From Lunularia cruciata (taxonomy: Eukaryota > Streptophyta > Marchantiopsida > Lunulariales > Lunulariaceae): a DNA stretch of 64,000 nt. The stretch spans positions 30,938,001 through 31,002,000 of the forward strand of contig OX419760.1 of NCBI GenBank assembly GCA_948567375.1. The letters run 5' to 3'. Shown here piece after piece: positions 10,805 to 25,000 of the stretch; position 1 is the stretch's first letter, and each line of letters opens with the position of its first letter. The translations under genes were made by a program, and so were the position numbers. Under the pieces are notes generated by a model. The model had not been told where the DNA came from. It saw only the letters and a list, made by a program, of their open reading frames with translations, and ran no database searches.

Positions 10805-13800
10805 TACCAATATAAAGTATTAGAATGTTAACAATAGATGACCTGACTTGTTTATTGTAGCCATGGCTACTTACCATTAGGTTTAGGGTTAGTGTAAGAT
10901 ATGATCAAGATTGGGCAATTGAGATGTACTTAGGAAATTTCCATCCATTGTACCCATTGGATCTATTTGCAGCCAAGTAGGAAATTTAAAAGAAGCTTAG
11001 GCCTCATGTTCAATAGGTCCATTTGGTGCATTCTTCTTTTGCAAGTAAATCAAATTTTATACCATCAAGACTCATGAATTGGTATATGTGTATTAGTTTG
11101 CCTCCTATATGAATGTTTGCATGCTCAATTGATTTAGGAGTGACAAATCCTAAGGGGCAAACCCATGTATTGGAGTGTGATGGCACATTTATATGGAACT
11201 AGAGCATAGCTTTCTAGGAATTTGACCTAAGTCATGAACTAAAAAAAACCAGGTATATAAGGCCCTAGCACCTTATCAAGTGACACTCTCAAATAAGATT
11301 GAGCAGCTCAAATGGTTGTTGCCCCATCATCTTGTGCCTTCTACATAAACATCAATTTAGTTTGTTAAGTTGTTAGACTTCCTTTGTGTGGTGTGGTATG
11401 GGTTTGCATTTTGTATGACTCATGGGGGGAGTACTATATGAATTGCGGCTCTTACAATCAGTATCATGGAAGTTTGATGCTCAAATGAACAATTGGTGAA
11501 CAAAAAGACTCTTGAAAAAAGTGACCTTTGTTCCAAATAAAACCATTATTCTTAGGAATCCCCTAGATTTGACACTCTAGTGCACAAGAGAATAGATGGT
11601 ATAGTTTTTTTTAGTATCACTTGTGTTTAGTGACATCACCCACATTTAGGAATGATATTGCTCAAGAGGTTAAACAAAAAATAATAGATTATCTTCATTA
11701 GAGGGTTTCAAAATTAGTATTGAGAGATGTCTACAGGATAAATAACAAAATTCATACCTATTTTTTGTGGACTCTATAAGGAGATGAGGTGCTAATATAT
11801 GAATGCCTTGTAAAAACATTTATGGTATACGTGCAATCTACATTCATTTATAAAAATCAAGCACTATATTACATATGTTTAAGATTGTTGTATTGGAATA
11901 AATGATGGTTAAAAGAGATGATGTGGCTTCTTGAGAGAGTTGCAACAATTTGTTGGTGTGTGATTCTTAGAGTGGGATTTAAATTCTCACTATTTGAATT
12001 CAAATTCACTATCTACAAATGCAAATGTTGTGTGCAAATGCTCTTGTTAAAAAACTAAACCAATGGGTTTTAAAGTTTTGCATTGGTGTGGTGGTTCATT
12101 TCCATAAATTAGTACAGCAAGGGAAATAGCACAAGTTATGGAAAATGATTTCTATTGATTTGCGGCAACCAATAAATTAATTGAAAGTCAATGAATTTTA
12201 CTCCAAAGGGGCAACAAAAATTTAGTAAAAGGAGATCAAGATCTTAATTCCAATGCATGCTCACATTTGGATGCAAAATCATCATGCACTACAAAGTGGC
12301 TACCAATGGCAACAAGTGGCTTTTGGTGCCATCAAGCATAACAAGTGGCTATGAGCAACCACGAGCAACCACAAGCAGTGATAGAAGAAAATCCTATTTA
12401 ATCTTAAATTGACACATTACACTGGGTGGCAACTATTGAAGACCATATTCACCTTAAACTAAGCACTATATTAACCCTAATATGTAATTAATGCATTACG
12501 TGACAATGGAAAACTCCATATTACTTATTTTCTACAAACCACCGCTTTTGGACTTTTCTAATAATAAGGAACTTTGTTAGAACTCCGTAGAGGGACTCTT
12601 TCTTCCTCTTGCACACATTATATACTAATTTAGTCAATGCTTGGTAATAATCCATATGAAAATATACAGAGCTTTGTAAAACTATAACTGAAACTCCCTA
12701 TTGTGACTTGGTTTGTCTTTTTCTGCCATTTTCAACCCATATACTCAAGGAAACAACATGTTCTTACCAAATTATACCATAGTAAGTTGACATTGACTCA
12801 CAATAAGGCATCTTGTACCTTCATATCATGGATTTATGACTCCTTGCAAGCCATTACTTCCTGCAAACAATACTTCTTGGCCTTGAATTGGATTATTTGC
12901 ATAAAGAAAAACAAAAAAAAGCAAAGGAAATTTGTGTCAAAACAAAGTAGGTCATGACACATACAATATGTATAAATTGAGTATTTAGACATGATAAATG
13001 CTAATTGTCATGTTAATAGTTATGGAGATCATATGAAAACTTGTAAAATGGTATAGATGATGCATAAAAATCATATGCATAAACTGGTGTTTTTTATCAT
13101 CTTTCTCAAATAATAACATTCTCTTTTCTCACTCCGCTCAAGTCTTTCACTGTTATTTTAATGCATTCTCTCCCTTATTTCAGATTTCACCACTTAAGTA
13201 TAACACCCTAAAACTTCATATAATATTCTTGGCAAAAAAAGAAAATAGTTTCCTTGTCAAACATGTCTTGATGTTAACCATTGATGAGATATGCAAAATG
13301 CGTTCTCCTTTATTAAACCCAAGCTTTTTTAGCACATTTATGTCTTTTTTTCATTTACAATTTGCTATGTTTCTTACTTTGTTTTGAGTTCAAATTGTAT
13401 TTGATTTTAATGCTTGTTTAAAGATATTTTTATAGTATGTATATTACTTTTAGGATACAAAACTCAATATTTTGATTTTGAGTTATAATTCAATCAATTT
13501 CTTACTTTCAGTTATGAATTTGTTGTGTTTCATTTTGATTTATAATTATTTCATAAATTTAATTTGTATTTAGATTATTGCTATCATAACAAAGAGTTGG
13601 ATTTTTAAAATTTTTATAATATTTTATGCTAAATTTCATATCCATTTAAATTTCCAATGCTTCCTTTATTGTCTACTTTATCTAGATTATTCTGATGCAA
13701 GAATTATTCTGAATAGTATAATTCTTGTCATCTCGCATGTACTTAGTGGAATAGATTTTACAATTGCCTTAACAAAGAGTGGTTGAGAATTACTTCAAAC

Positions 13801-16800
13801 ATGTTTTTTATATCAAAAGTTTTAATAAACCTTAGACCTGAACATCTTGTGTTTGATTGATGAAAAAAAATTTTGATTGATTACAAAACCTTTACAAAAA
13901 ACCAAAAAAATAAATTTGTCTTGGGAATGAGTATATTGTTAGTCCACATCTCCCTTTCTCATTTGCTACTTAGCTTATTGTGGATCAAGTAGCTTAAGTC
14001 GACCTCAAGCCTATAAGCAAAGTAATCATAACTCTATAACTTTATAAAGTGTGAATATGTTTTGTCAATTTATTGTACTTGGACGTCTAGAGTACAATTA
14101 CAAATACAAGTCATACTCTAATAATGAGTATGTTTATATAACATACAATTTAATATTGCATATACTTAATCTTTATATTTCATCATTAATAAGACATAAA
14201 ATATTTTATAATTCTATTTGACATATGATAAGATAACATTTTCTAGGATATATAGTAATCCCATCAAAAAAATTAAACAAATTATTATTAAAAAATATGA
14301 TTTTTTAATCATAAATTTGTTTTCTTATAAAACGACACATTTCAATTATTATGGTGACTTTTTGCACGTAAAATTGGCCCCATGTGTCAAATGATGGATG
14401 AGCAAAGTATTCAACAACTCATTATTCAAGTTTGAAATGGAGGATTTTAATGAAGATTGTTTTAATGAATATTAAATTTGTAGAAAAATCCATGAGATAC
14501 AATTCTCAATAGATGAAAGTGGTTATTGATATGTGTATAAAGACCATCTATAATTTGACCAGCTGGCTCAGATGATCTCTTTATGATGTGTGGGCCAAAG
14601 GTGAGGCAAATCTAATCTATGGACAAACAATCTCTACTCAAAATGATATCATGAACATGAAAAGGAAAATTAGGAAACATAAATCTTAAGAGATAATAAT
14701 TAAAATTCATTCCAAACAAATATTGAGCTTGTACTTTATATAATCCTTTGTTTAAACAGTTTATTGAAGAATGCTTATAACAAAATAATGCTTACTGTAA
14801 AATCATTATGACAAAGCTGACAAATTGTCCACTTTTCTACTAAAATAATTTTATATTTAGGTAGTACATTTACAATAAAAAAATTAAGAGGAGTAAAATT
14901 ATATGTCTATAATAATTAAAAAATGTTATATTAAATATTTATCAAACCTATATACATATATATATATAAATGTTTATAAAGATATTTGGTTGATGAAATA
15001 TAAGTTTTTGTTTGGTTTTACTATAACAAATTGTGTGTTTCAATGAAATGGACTATGTATCTCTTTGAGTTATTTAACAAACACCTTAATGATATTTTTT
15101 GTCTTTGGCAAACCTCTATAATTATAATTTATGGTGCAAGTGAAGAACTCAAGACTATTGAGGATACATTCTTTTATTTTTGTGAAGATAGTTTTGTGAA
15201 GATCCATGGCATGCTTGTAGGTGAAATATCTTATCAGTATATTTCAAAAATAAGAATTATAAATTTATTAATCTTTCAAATAATGTTTCTATATTTTTAT
15301 ATTTTGTAAGTGCATTGAGGCATAACCTTATCAAGAAATTGTTTTGTTGTGTATTAATGGGACATTTTATAGTACACCATTTAGTGCATGGATAACATTG
15401 ATCATACTATCAAATAGATATTATTGAAGACTTTCATTAATATTTATAAGTGTTTGAATATGTCGCAAAGAGTTGATAATGTTCCTAATAAGATATCTTC
15501 AAAACTAACTTCCTTTTTATTAGGATTTAGTTTGAAATGGTGATTTATTTGTTGCATATTACTTATAATTGTTATTAGGTTATCATGATATATACTTTAT
15601 ATGATTCTATAAAAATAAAATTTTGATTATCACAATGAGTTATATAAAATATGGACTATAATATCAAATTGTGTAGATGACTACTAAATAGTTAAGATTT
15701 ATTTGATATATTCCAAGTGAAAACCAAAATACAATAGTTTAATTGAAACATGGCATTTGACTCATTAAAAGGCTTGAAACAAAGAGGAATGAAGTTTCAG
15801 ATTTTGTGAGTTTAAGATTGAGTTTTTTTTCAAACACTTATTTACAATAGATTTAGTCTTTGTTTAATAAAAGATGAGAGATACTCAATTGCAAAATTTG
15901 TACAAAATAATGCAATCCAAACAATGATTTTCTTAATATGTAACACATGCATATTTATCTTCATAATGATTTTTTTTCATATCAAGCCTTGGTTCAAAGT
16001 ACACTACATAAAGGAAAACATTACCCACTACATGATATTTAAAGACATATGCTATCATGTATTATAAATGGGTTGAACAACAAAAGTTATAAGAATACAT
16101 ATTGAAGCCATGATGATTCTTGATTTGTACCAAAGACAATGTGTGAAAGTTCTTGGAGCATATTGTATACAAGAAAAAGGTCTAGTTGATAATATTCATG
16201 AAGCAAGAGCATCAAGGAATGATTTATTATGTCATAATATATGCAACATAAATTTTGTATGTATTCATTTCATTTGTATGTATGTTTTGTCTAGCTATAT
16301 AAGTTTGTATCTTGTATTAACATAATGAATACATAAAATATCTTATTTACAAGCTCACTAATTATATTTGAGACTAAGAACAATCCTTCACCCTAAATAC
16401 AAATTATTCTTATTCAACTCATATCATAAAATAAAGTGCAAACAAACATTTAAATCATCCTTATATGTTTTATAATTTTACATCTCATAAACACCTTCAT
16501 TATGAATGTTTAACGATATTGATTTTCTATACGTGAAAAGGAAAAGGAAATAGAAAATAGACTATCAATATAGAAAGGGGGTATAGTAACTTCATTGAAG
16601 GAGCTTCAATTAGGTTAAAAGGTCACACAAAAAAGTCAATTTTCATTTTGTATGATTTTATGATAGCAAAATTATTAATACAAAAAATGGTACAAGAGAT
16701 ACAATTTGCAAATCTTACATGTATAAAATCTTCAAGATTTCCAAGTATGATTGATTGTTCAAAAAGGACTTGTAGACTTATAATGTTATTGTAAGTCACC

Positions 16801-19800
16801 TTAGAAACATAAAAAAATAGATCTTTGCTAAGTCTTTAGATAAATAGACCTTTAGTTTGTAGCTTGGACAATCTTCCATCAAGATGAAAATCAATCTAAA
16901 ACATCTTAAAAGTTTGGCAAGTGAGCACCTCTTGCTTCAAACTCACCACAATAAAAAAGCAAAAAAGATTCAAAATTTCTAAAAAGATTTTCCATCCCCA
17001 AGTCTCATGATCAAAGATGAAAAAAGACAATGATCAATCAATAATTTTGGTTTGTATAAGACTACCAATAATAAAAGTTGATTTCATCAATATGAAAAGT
17101 CTAATTCCATCATGATTATATAAGGTGTTTTGCAATAGTTCCTTAGTATGAATAGTTATAGTTATTGCATCCTAATTATATAAGAAATACAAAAATGATT
17201 CAAATTGTAATAGATTTAGGATTTTGATATAGATATTAAGGAGAATTGACTCTAAGTGCTTTCTATGTAGAAAATGGATATAAAGCAAAGTATCATTCAT
17301 TAAAATTTGTGCATGCAAGAGATTGAAGGAAATGAGAGATTTTCTTGATTTCATGCATGACTTTATTCACAAGGCATAAGAATAACTAGATCTAGTTCCA
17401 AAGTGTTGTTCGAGGTTAGCATATTTGAGTGACATCCAAAATAACACAAGTGTAGTATAATAGTAGTACTTGTGAAGATCTCATTGAGGATCTTGAATAA
17501 AGTCTCAACACCACCACAAAAAACTATTATCAATCCATAGTTCTGAAGATAAGGGATAAAAATAACTGACAAGATATTTAGATATGAAAGATTGATTGAT
17601 ATCAACTCTAGGATATAATTTTGTTGGAAAAATGTTGGAGTAACTTGAACCTTTGATTACTTATGATTGACAACTCTAGAATGAAATAGTCATATATGTC
17701 CTATATTATTAAGGAGGATAGAGCAATAATGAAAAGAGATACAAAGAGAAGAATTGGAACAAGAGGTTGAGTAATAAAAAAACTTTAAATTTTGTGTGGT
17801 AAAAAGGGAGGAGATCTAAACCTTTTTGTCAAAGATTTAAAAAAGTATGCATAAGTTATAATGGTAAGAGAAAGAATGCATGAGTCTCATTGCTACATGC
17901 TTTATTTGTACTTTTGGAGATTACAAGACATAGGTTAGTATACATGATAACAAAAAATTTACGGGTGAGTTGAAACCACAAGTTCAAGTAAGGTAGGGTA
18001 TGAGAAATTTTGTTCTTTGGTAGAAGCTATCAAGATATTATTTTGTACAAAGGAGAGTTTAGAAAGGGATGAGAGTGATTTGGTGCATCCTCTATGAGTT
18101 TATAAGTATGATTGGGCGTTTGATCATTTGGTGACAAGAGTTGCACCATAAGTAATAATTCCTTTAGTGTCATGTTGTGGTTTGTATAGTGAATGAAAAA
18201 GTATTTTAGATTTTTTTACCTATTAGTATTATGGTAGACTATGCAAGGGATCTTATGGGTTCATCAATTGCCATATGAATAATTTATGTACATGCAATTG
18301 ATTGGCTTGTGTGAATTACAATGTTGTCTGCTCTAGGATTTTGATACATAAAGGTGATGGAGGCTCGGCAGAGAGCAATGTGTTAAAGCATTGTGACTCT
18401 ATAGTGGATTATGGAAACTAGACAATTTCAATGGAGGATCTTGAGTGATGGCCGAGCGTAGAAGTTAAAGCATCTAAGTGGTGAGCTTGATTGAAGAGAA
18501 ATTCCATGTTCTTGGTCTATCCCTTTAAAAACCTTTTTCAGTTTAAGCTTTGATTTATGCATTGAGATCTATTTTGTATCGTAGTTCATTTAGTTTTGTA
18601 TTTATGGCACAAGTGATCACAAATCCATATCCTTTTATCCTCCATGTGCTTAATTATGGATATGTATTGGACTTAACCATTTAAATCCTTTTGTATAAGA
18701 GGAGGTACCAACATTTGTGCTCAAGGCTTTGGAGGTGAACTTTGGAGTTCTATTTGTCAAAAGTAGGAGTTGCAAAGAGTGAAAGATGCAATAATTGAAG
18801 TCCCACCATGTTGTGAGTAGTGTTTTGGACACTTATTGGAGTTCAAGAGTGGTATTTGGGGAGAGAAGACCATTTTTGGAGAGAGAAGTACCAAGAAAAT
18901 AATCTGTGAGCCTTCAGTAGTTGATGATTGAGATATGCTTAATTGAAGCAAGGGGGTTTGTTGCAAATCCAAGGTAATACTTTGGAAGCTTATGTGAGTT
19001 ATCAACAAGTTTTTGGTAATTTGTAAACAAGATTGAAGAGCAAAAAAATTTTGAAAGTAGTATGCTAAAGAAATTATTCTTTTGAGTTTGATCTCAACCA
19101 CAATATGATCAATTGAAGTTGGATTATTTTAAACCAAGAAGTTCAGGTGTATATTAGGAGAGTGTTTGATATTTTGATCTTATTTAAAAATTTATTTTGA
19201 ATTAACAAATGGAATTTTGCAATATTTTTGGTGGTATTATCTTGTACATTTGTGTGAATTTTACTGTAAATTACTCAAAGAGAGAAGTTGGGAGGTAAAA
19301 TGGTACTCAAAATTGTGAATTGATTTATATATAGAGATTACTTAAGAATTCAAAGACCAAACTTCACAAAGGTTAAAAGAAGTGTATGAAAAACTACTTT
19401 GACAAGTTTAGTTGATCCAAGGTTTATAGGAATTGAGATATAGTGCATCAAAGCTCAATAAAATTATTGTCATAAGCACCAAAAACTTATTCCATTCTAC
19501 CTATAATTGATTGCAATTTTCCCATTTGAGGTCATTGTTGAAAGTTAGAGTATTCTTGAGTTACTTGGACACTTGAGCCAAAACTCTACTCAAATATTGG
19601 TATGAATCAGGAGTGGCTTGATTAGTTTTTGAATTAGGGTTTTGAGCCAAAATTAAACTAAGTTCAAGATATTGTCAAGTGAGATCTAATGGTCAAATTG
19701 ACATGTATTATACATTATGGGAAAGATAATATTAATGGCTACCCACGAGTTCCAGAATTTTTTTGGGACCATACTGAAAATTTCTCTTAGACCAAGCTTC

Positions 19801-21600
19801 AAGGTTATTTCCCCAACATAAAACCATTAAAAGGCATAGGATCACACTATCCGGAGTACAAGTTGAAAGTAGTTCTTGGAGTATAGGTTGGAAGTAGCTC
19901 TTGGGTAGAGTAAGAATACTATGAGACATTTTTATATCAAAAGAATGGAATACTGTGGTGTGTATTTGCATGTATTGGGTCCTCTCTATGTAAGAATGCT
20001 TGATCTTACACTAAGCTAGTTCAGATTAATTTGCAAGCATTATGATTACATATTTTTCTTTTGGCATGCTAGATATTTCTCTTAATTAATGCTGAAATTG
20101 ATGACTAACAAACTAGGAGTGAGTGTTGTGATGGTAGGTTAGGTTGTATTTTTGCCTACTTGTTAGAGAGAAGATTGGGAATGGAGATAGAATTTCTTGG
20201 TTATTGGAAATACAAGTGAGCATAACTACTCATTATGAGTCTTTATACACCCCCTTGCCCATAGGCTCTACAATTAGGCACCTTAATACTCCCAAAGAGA
20301 ACAAGAGAAATTACTATATTGGTTCTTGCGCCTCTAGCAAAAGACTTGCTTCAAACCACCTTGAGCAACTTGTTGATTTCAAGGTCAAGAGTTGCAACTA
20401 TATGAAAAGAGAGAGGTAGATACAAATTTAGGGAAAAGACCTTGAGTTCATGGTATAGAAGTGAACACTAAACAAGCAATTATAGATATTATTTTGGTAT
20501 TAGATGTGGAATTTACATATAGAAGAACTGCCCAAATTCCACTTATGATTGAATTGAGAAGGAATTCACAAAGAAAATAGAACAAAGGAAGGAAGTAGGG
20601 AAAGCACATATATCTCCTTTGAAAAAAGAGGTAAAGAGATAAGATTCATAAATGTCTTTGAAAGCAAGCATGAGAAGAGTAAGTCCAAATGTATTGGCTT
20701 TGAGTGTTTTGCACAAGGAAAGAGAATGTTGTTTTAGAAAAGATGCAAGTTCTCTCAAGGGTTTACATCTAGTAAGGAAATTATCATACCCACTAGAAGT
20801 ACTTGCAACATCAACCTAATAACAGCAACCACAAAGACTCTAAGGAAGAATCTTGGAATGAATGAGTTTTTGATCTAAAAGCAACTATGAAATTACACTA
20901 TGTTAGAGAATTTTGGTATTCACAAGAGCAATATCATAATAGGCGAATTGATTTTTATGAATACTACCTTGAGGAACGAATTTTGAGTTTTTTTAAGTTT
21001 TCAAGAAGAAGAGCAAGACAAAAGCAAAGTAGAAGGTTTTGGTAAATAAATGCAAAACCAAGACCATGAAAGGCTTGTGAATATGACTCTTAGATTGATG
21101 AGGATGATTGGTCTTAAGATCAAGGATGTTCTTGTTTATAGAGTATTAGAGTGAATGCTAGATTGGGGAGATTGTCCAGAAGTTGGATATGGTACCTTTT
21201 AGACCTTTAAGATCTTAGCATGGCAAACAAGCATCAAGCTTTACTAACAGATGTGATGTTCATGATATCATTTTTTATTAAGAGAGTTTAAAATCAAATG
21301 ATTTTCAAGTTTTCGATGATTCAAGCTGTGATTTACTACTTGGGAGGCTATGGTTGAGAGAAACTTCTAAAATAAATCTACCATATAAGGAAAACTTGAA
21401 AATTGGACCATCAAACAATCAATTTACTATCATTCTTACTAGTACTAAATTTACTCTACATTTGAATAACATCTTCTAATGGTTGAGAATCAAATTCAAA
21501 AGGAGTTTCAAGGAATACATACTAACCTTCAAGGAATGCACAACTCTAAAGACTATTTGCATTGGTGCAATGCTTTTTATTTGTCCTTGTGGTATTATTC
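10805..21600. other. Long AT-rich stretch without a recognisable gene
   Basis: Nearly 11 kb with very few CpG and only short open frames, none with a recognisable motif. Bases 13,200-17,700 are especially AT-rich. A small TA microsatellite lies at about 14,949-14,968. Near 12,290-12,375 short words (AACAAGTGGC, GAGCAACCAC) recur locally. I take this as heavily decayed transposon sequence. Confidence 0.45.
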
Positions 21601-22099
21601 AACACAATAGTTAATTTTTTATCATCAAGGCAGTGCTTTGCTCCTTTGTAACTCTCAAGGAACCCATGCCCTAATCACAAGTACAAATGACCACTCTCAC
21701 TCGATCACTTAAGTTCCTACTACAAAATTTCCTCATAGTAACTCAACAAAGCTATGCTTTAAGACTCAAAATTAAAGAAAAACAACAAAGAGTTTCTAGC
21801 ATTTTTGCTTTATTCATATTCAAGGAAAACAACTAAATGCAAATCTTTACAGCTAGACGAAGCCTTGAACAATTCCTTCATACTAAACAACAAAGGAATC
21901 TAACAATCAAGGAAATCAAAAGATGTTCTTGCCTTCTTTGGACTGACTACTCTAGAAGTTACATCTATAAAGGTCATACAACTAAGAAGGATATCCACAC
22001 CTACAAATAATTTATTTTGCCAAGATCTTTGGCCTAAGGTACTATTGCAAAAAACTACTATCACGCTACAAATTATAATCAAGAGTTTAGTCTTGCACT

Positions 22100-25000
22100 T
22101 GTATTATATGATTCCAAAACCTTAGGTATTGCTAAGTTTTGGTGAACTTCTTGTCTTCTTGCTCCTAAAGCCTAACCGCTAAGTGTTCCATGTTCTCATC
22201 TTCATACTTATTTTCTTCCAACTTCTAAACTGATAACTTCAGCTGGTGTTATTTTTTCTTTCTCATCTTACCTTTACTTGCCTCCTCCATCATTGCCATC
22301 AATTGATCCCTAACTTCCTTAATTTTTTGGAGATCCTTTCCCTTTTTTCTTTAGAGTTTTTTAAATCTTTTTCTTCATATTCAACTCCTCCAACATTTAA
22401 GATCAATCTAGTGCACTTCACTCCTTCTCCTTTGCAAGTTCATGAGCTAAAATTTACAATTTGATGGCCAATTTGTTCCTATATTTGGCCATTTGTACTT
22501 CCAAGCTGACCACTCTTAGCTTGGAAATTTATTATTCTTCTTGACTGCTAACCACCTTTGTGCCTCTTGCCTTGAGCTACTATTTGTACCCTCATTGCTT
22601 TTGCTTTTGTTCAATTCAAGGTACATTGGGATCTCCATGTATATTCCAAATGTCTTCCTCATGTTGAAGTTGATCTACAAAAATGGAATCATTATTGCAC
22701 TTTACCTTGTAGTTCTCCTACATGAGTGCATTCATCTTGAAGCACTCTTCTTTCTATCAATTCTTATTCTTCTCCTCATCTTCCTTCCACTTGTCTTGCT
22801 TTATCTTCATCATGTTTGAAGTATTGTGTAGTATTGGAAAAAGGAGGTGTATTTGTTGATATCTACATAAGCCTCATGATATTGAAGTATGAGTATCTCT
22901 ATCAGTTTAAACATTTATCCCACTAAATTGAAGACGAAACCCGTCATTGTGAAGTTTTTTTTTTCTTCTCTTTGTTGCACTCAACTTGGAAGTTACTTTT
23001 TTTTATCCTCAATGTCCTTTTTTTCCTTTGGATCTCTTCCTCTACCTTTTTCTTTGGCCTATTACTTCCCTTTGGAATGTTTTTCTTCTTGAATATGGTT
23101 TGAGGGCTCCTTGGCCTAAAGTTTCCTCTTCTTGATTGTCTTGGCTTTGTCTTCTTGATCTACACCTTGCTCTTTGCAATTAAGTGAAAATTGTGCATCT
23201 TCATATTCCTCTTGGTCTTTGGATTCATATGCTTACCCATGCAATGTGAGAGAGTTGTTTTCATCTCCTCCTTGTTCTTCTTCCTTTGTATATTTTTCTT
23301 CTTCTTCTAAAGGCACATTTATCACTTTGAGGTTCTTCCTTGGTCACTTGGCTAGGCTTTGAGATCTTGATGCTATAGATCTTTTCTTCTTGATCATGGT
23401 TATTCTCTTTTTCCACTTGTAAAAACTTCCCTATCTGTGCATATTTTGCATCTGCAGCTTGATATTTCCAAATGATACACTTTCCTTTGGGTTACAAGGT
23501 AAAAAACCTAATTTGGTGATAGTGTCTTGGGAATTTCCTCTTGTCCTCCTTCATAAGTAAGTTCAGGCCCTTGTAGAATTGGATGGCTAAGGGGTCTAGG
23601 TAGGTTGCTCTGCCATCTCCTTTAAACTCCTTGATCATTGCAACAACCCAATTTTGTACAATTTACAATATAACACCAATAAACAAGTTGTTTCCAAAAA
23701 TATATAAGTAAATGTTTAGATTTATTTCACTATTGCAGTAGTATCACTGTTTTAATTCTTTATTTATTCTTGTGCATGAAACACTTGTGCAATGTCACTC
23801 CTTGTGGCACATTATGGCAAAAAGAAAATTTAAAAATCACCTTCATGCAAGATATATTTCAACTATTTGTTGAAGGTGATGATTCTATCAATCTAGAAAG
23901 AGCTATTTCACTACAAAGATATTCAAATCTGAAGAGTCTATTCTACCTTTCCCAAAAGGTACAACTCCAAAAGCACTTTGCGTTGGTAATTATTCTTTGT
24001 CCTTGCTTTTGTGGTACTTTCAATGTTATAGCTCATCTAAGATCCGTCATTGCATTGCATTGCTTTGCAATTTTAGGAGTGTAAAGGACCCAAGCCTTTA
24101 TCACAAGTACTAGTAATCACATACACTATAGCACTTGGGTTCCTCCTACAAAGATTCCTAATATTTACAAAACAAAAGGAATACAACCAATACTCAAAAT
24201 TTAAGCAAAAGCAATGAAGTAGACTAGAAATTTTTGCTTTATTCATGTAACAAGCATTGAATGAATATATAAATGTGTCATACGACTTCAATAGCTTCTA
24301 TTTGCTCTTAACAAAACAATCTAACAATTAAGGAAGTGCAAATATCTATTAAGAATGCACTTCCTTGCATCTGAATTGTACATTAAAGATTCTATTATCT
24401 TATCTAATCCAACATTGATTACATATGCATCATCCATCACTAATTTTTTCTGCTTATCTTATCTTTTCCTTATGTAGCTTAATTAAGTATCTTTTATGTG
24501 TTAAGGAAGGTATTAGATCTTACCTATACACACCTTTGGATTTATGATTCCAAAGATCTTTGGCTACAAAAGGATACAAATTTGTCACTAAAATTGCCAC
24601 TTTGGATATCCCTACTTTCTCTAATTTCTTGAATCATCATTGTTATTGCCTTTGTTTAGAAGAGAACTTCTCAATTTTTTTGAGATGATAACTAACTTCA
24701 ATCTGTAAAATGTTAAGGATTGCCAATAAGACCTTGATTCTATAGCCCTAGTATGTATGTTACCCACCTTCAATCTTTTGGTTGCAATTGGGTAGTCTTT
24801 ATCCACTCATGCAAGTGCTTTAGTGCATGCCAATGGTTCTTAGTGGCAATTATTTATCTAGGTGGTGCAAATTCAAACCTCAGTACTTTCTTTGGGGCCA
24901 AAGGTCTTCTAGGGCCAAGGTTTGCAGCGGTGAAGATCTCCATTCTTGTACTCCTTTGATATGGACCTTCCTTTGGCTCACCCTTTTGGATTTGTTTCTT

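Noticed and set aside
10871-10895. GTTTAGGGTTAG, telomere-like
   Set aside because: Only one or two imperfect units; not an interstitial telomere array.
15031-15309. 92-codon plus-strand ORF in the AT-rich desert
   Set aside because: No family resemblance and amino-acid use typical of random AT-rich sequence.
22246-22819. Leu/Phe/Ser-rich plus-strand ORFs that resemble membrane proteins
   Set aside because: They are readings of a CTT/TCT-rich strand; the opposite strand gives Lys/Glu-rich frames typical of gag-like debris.
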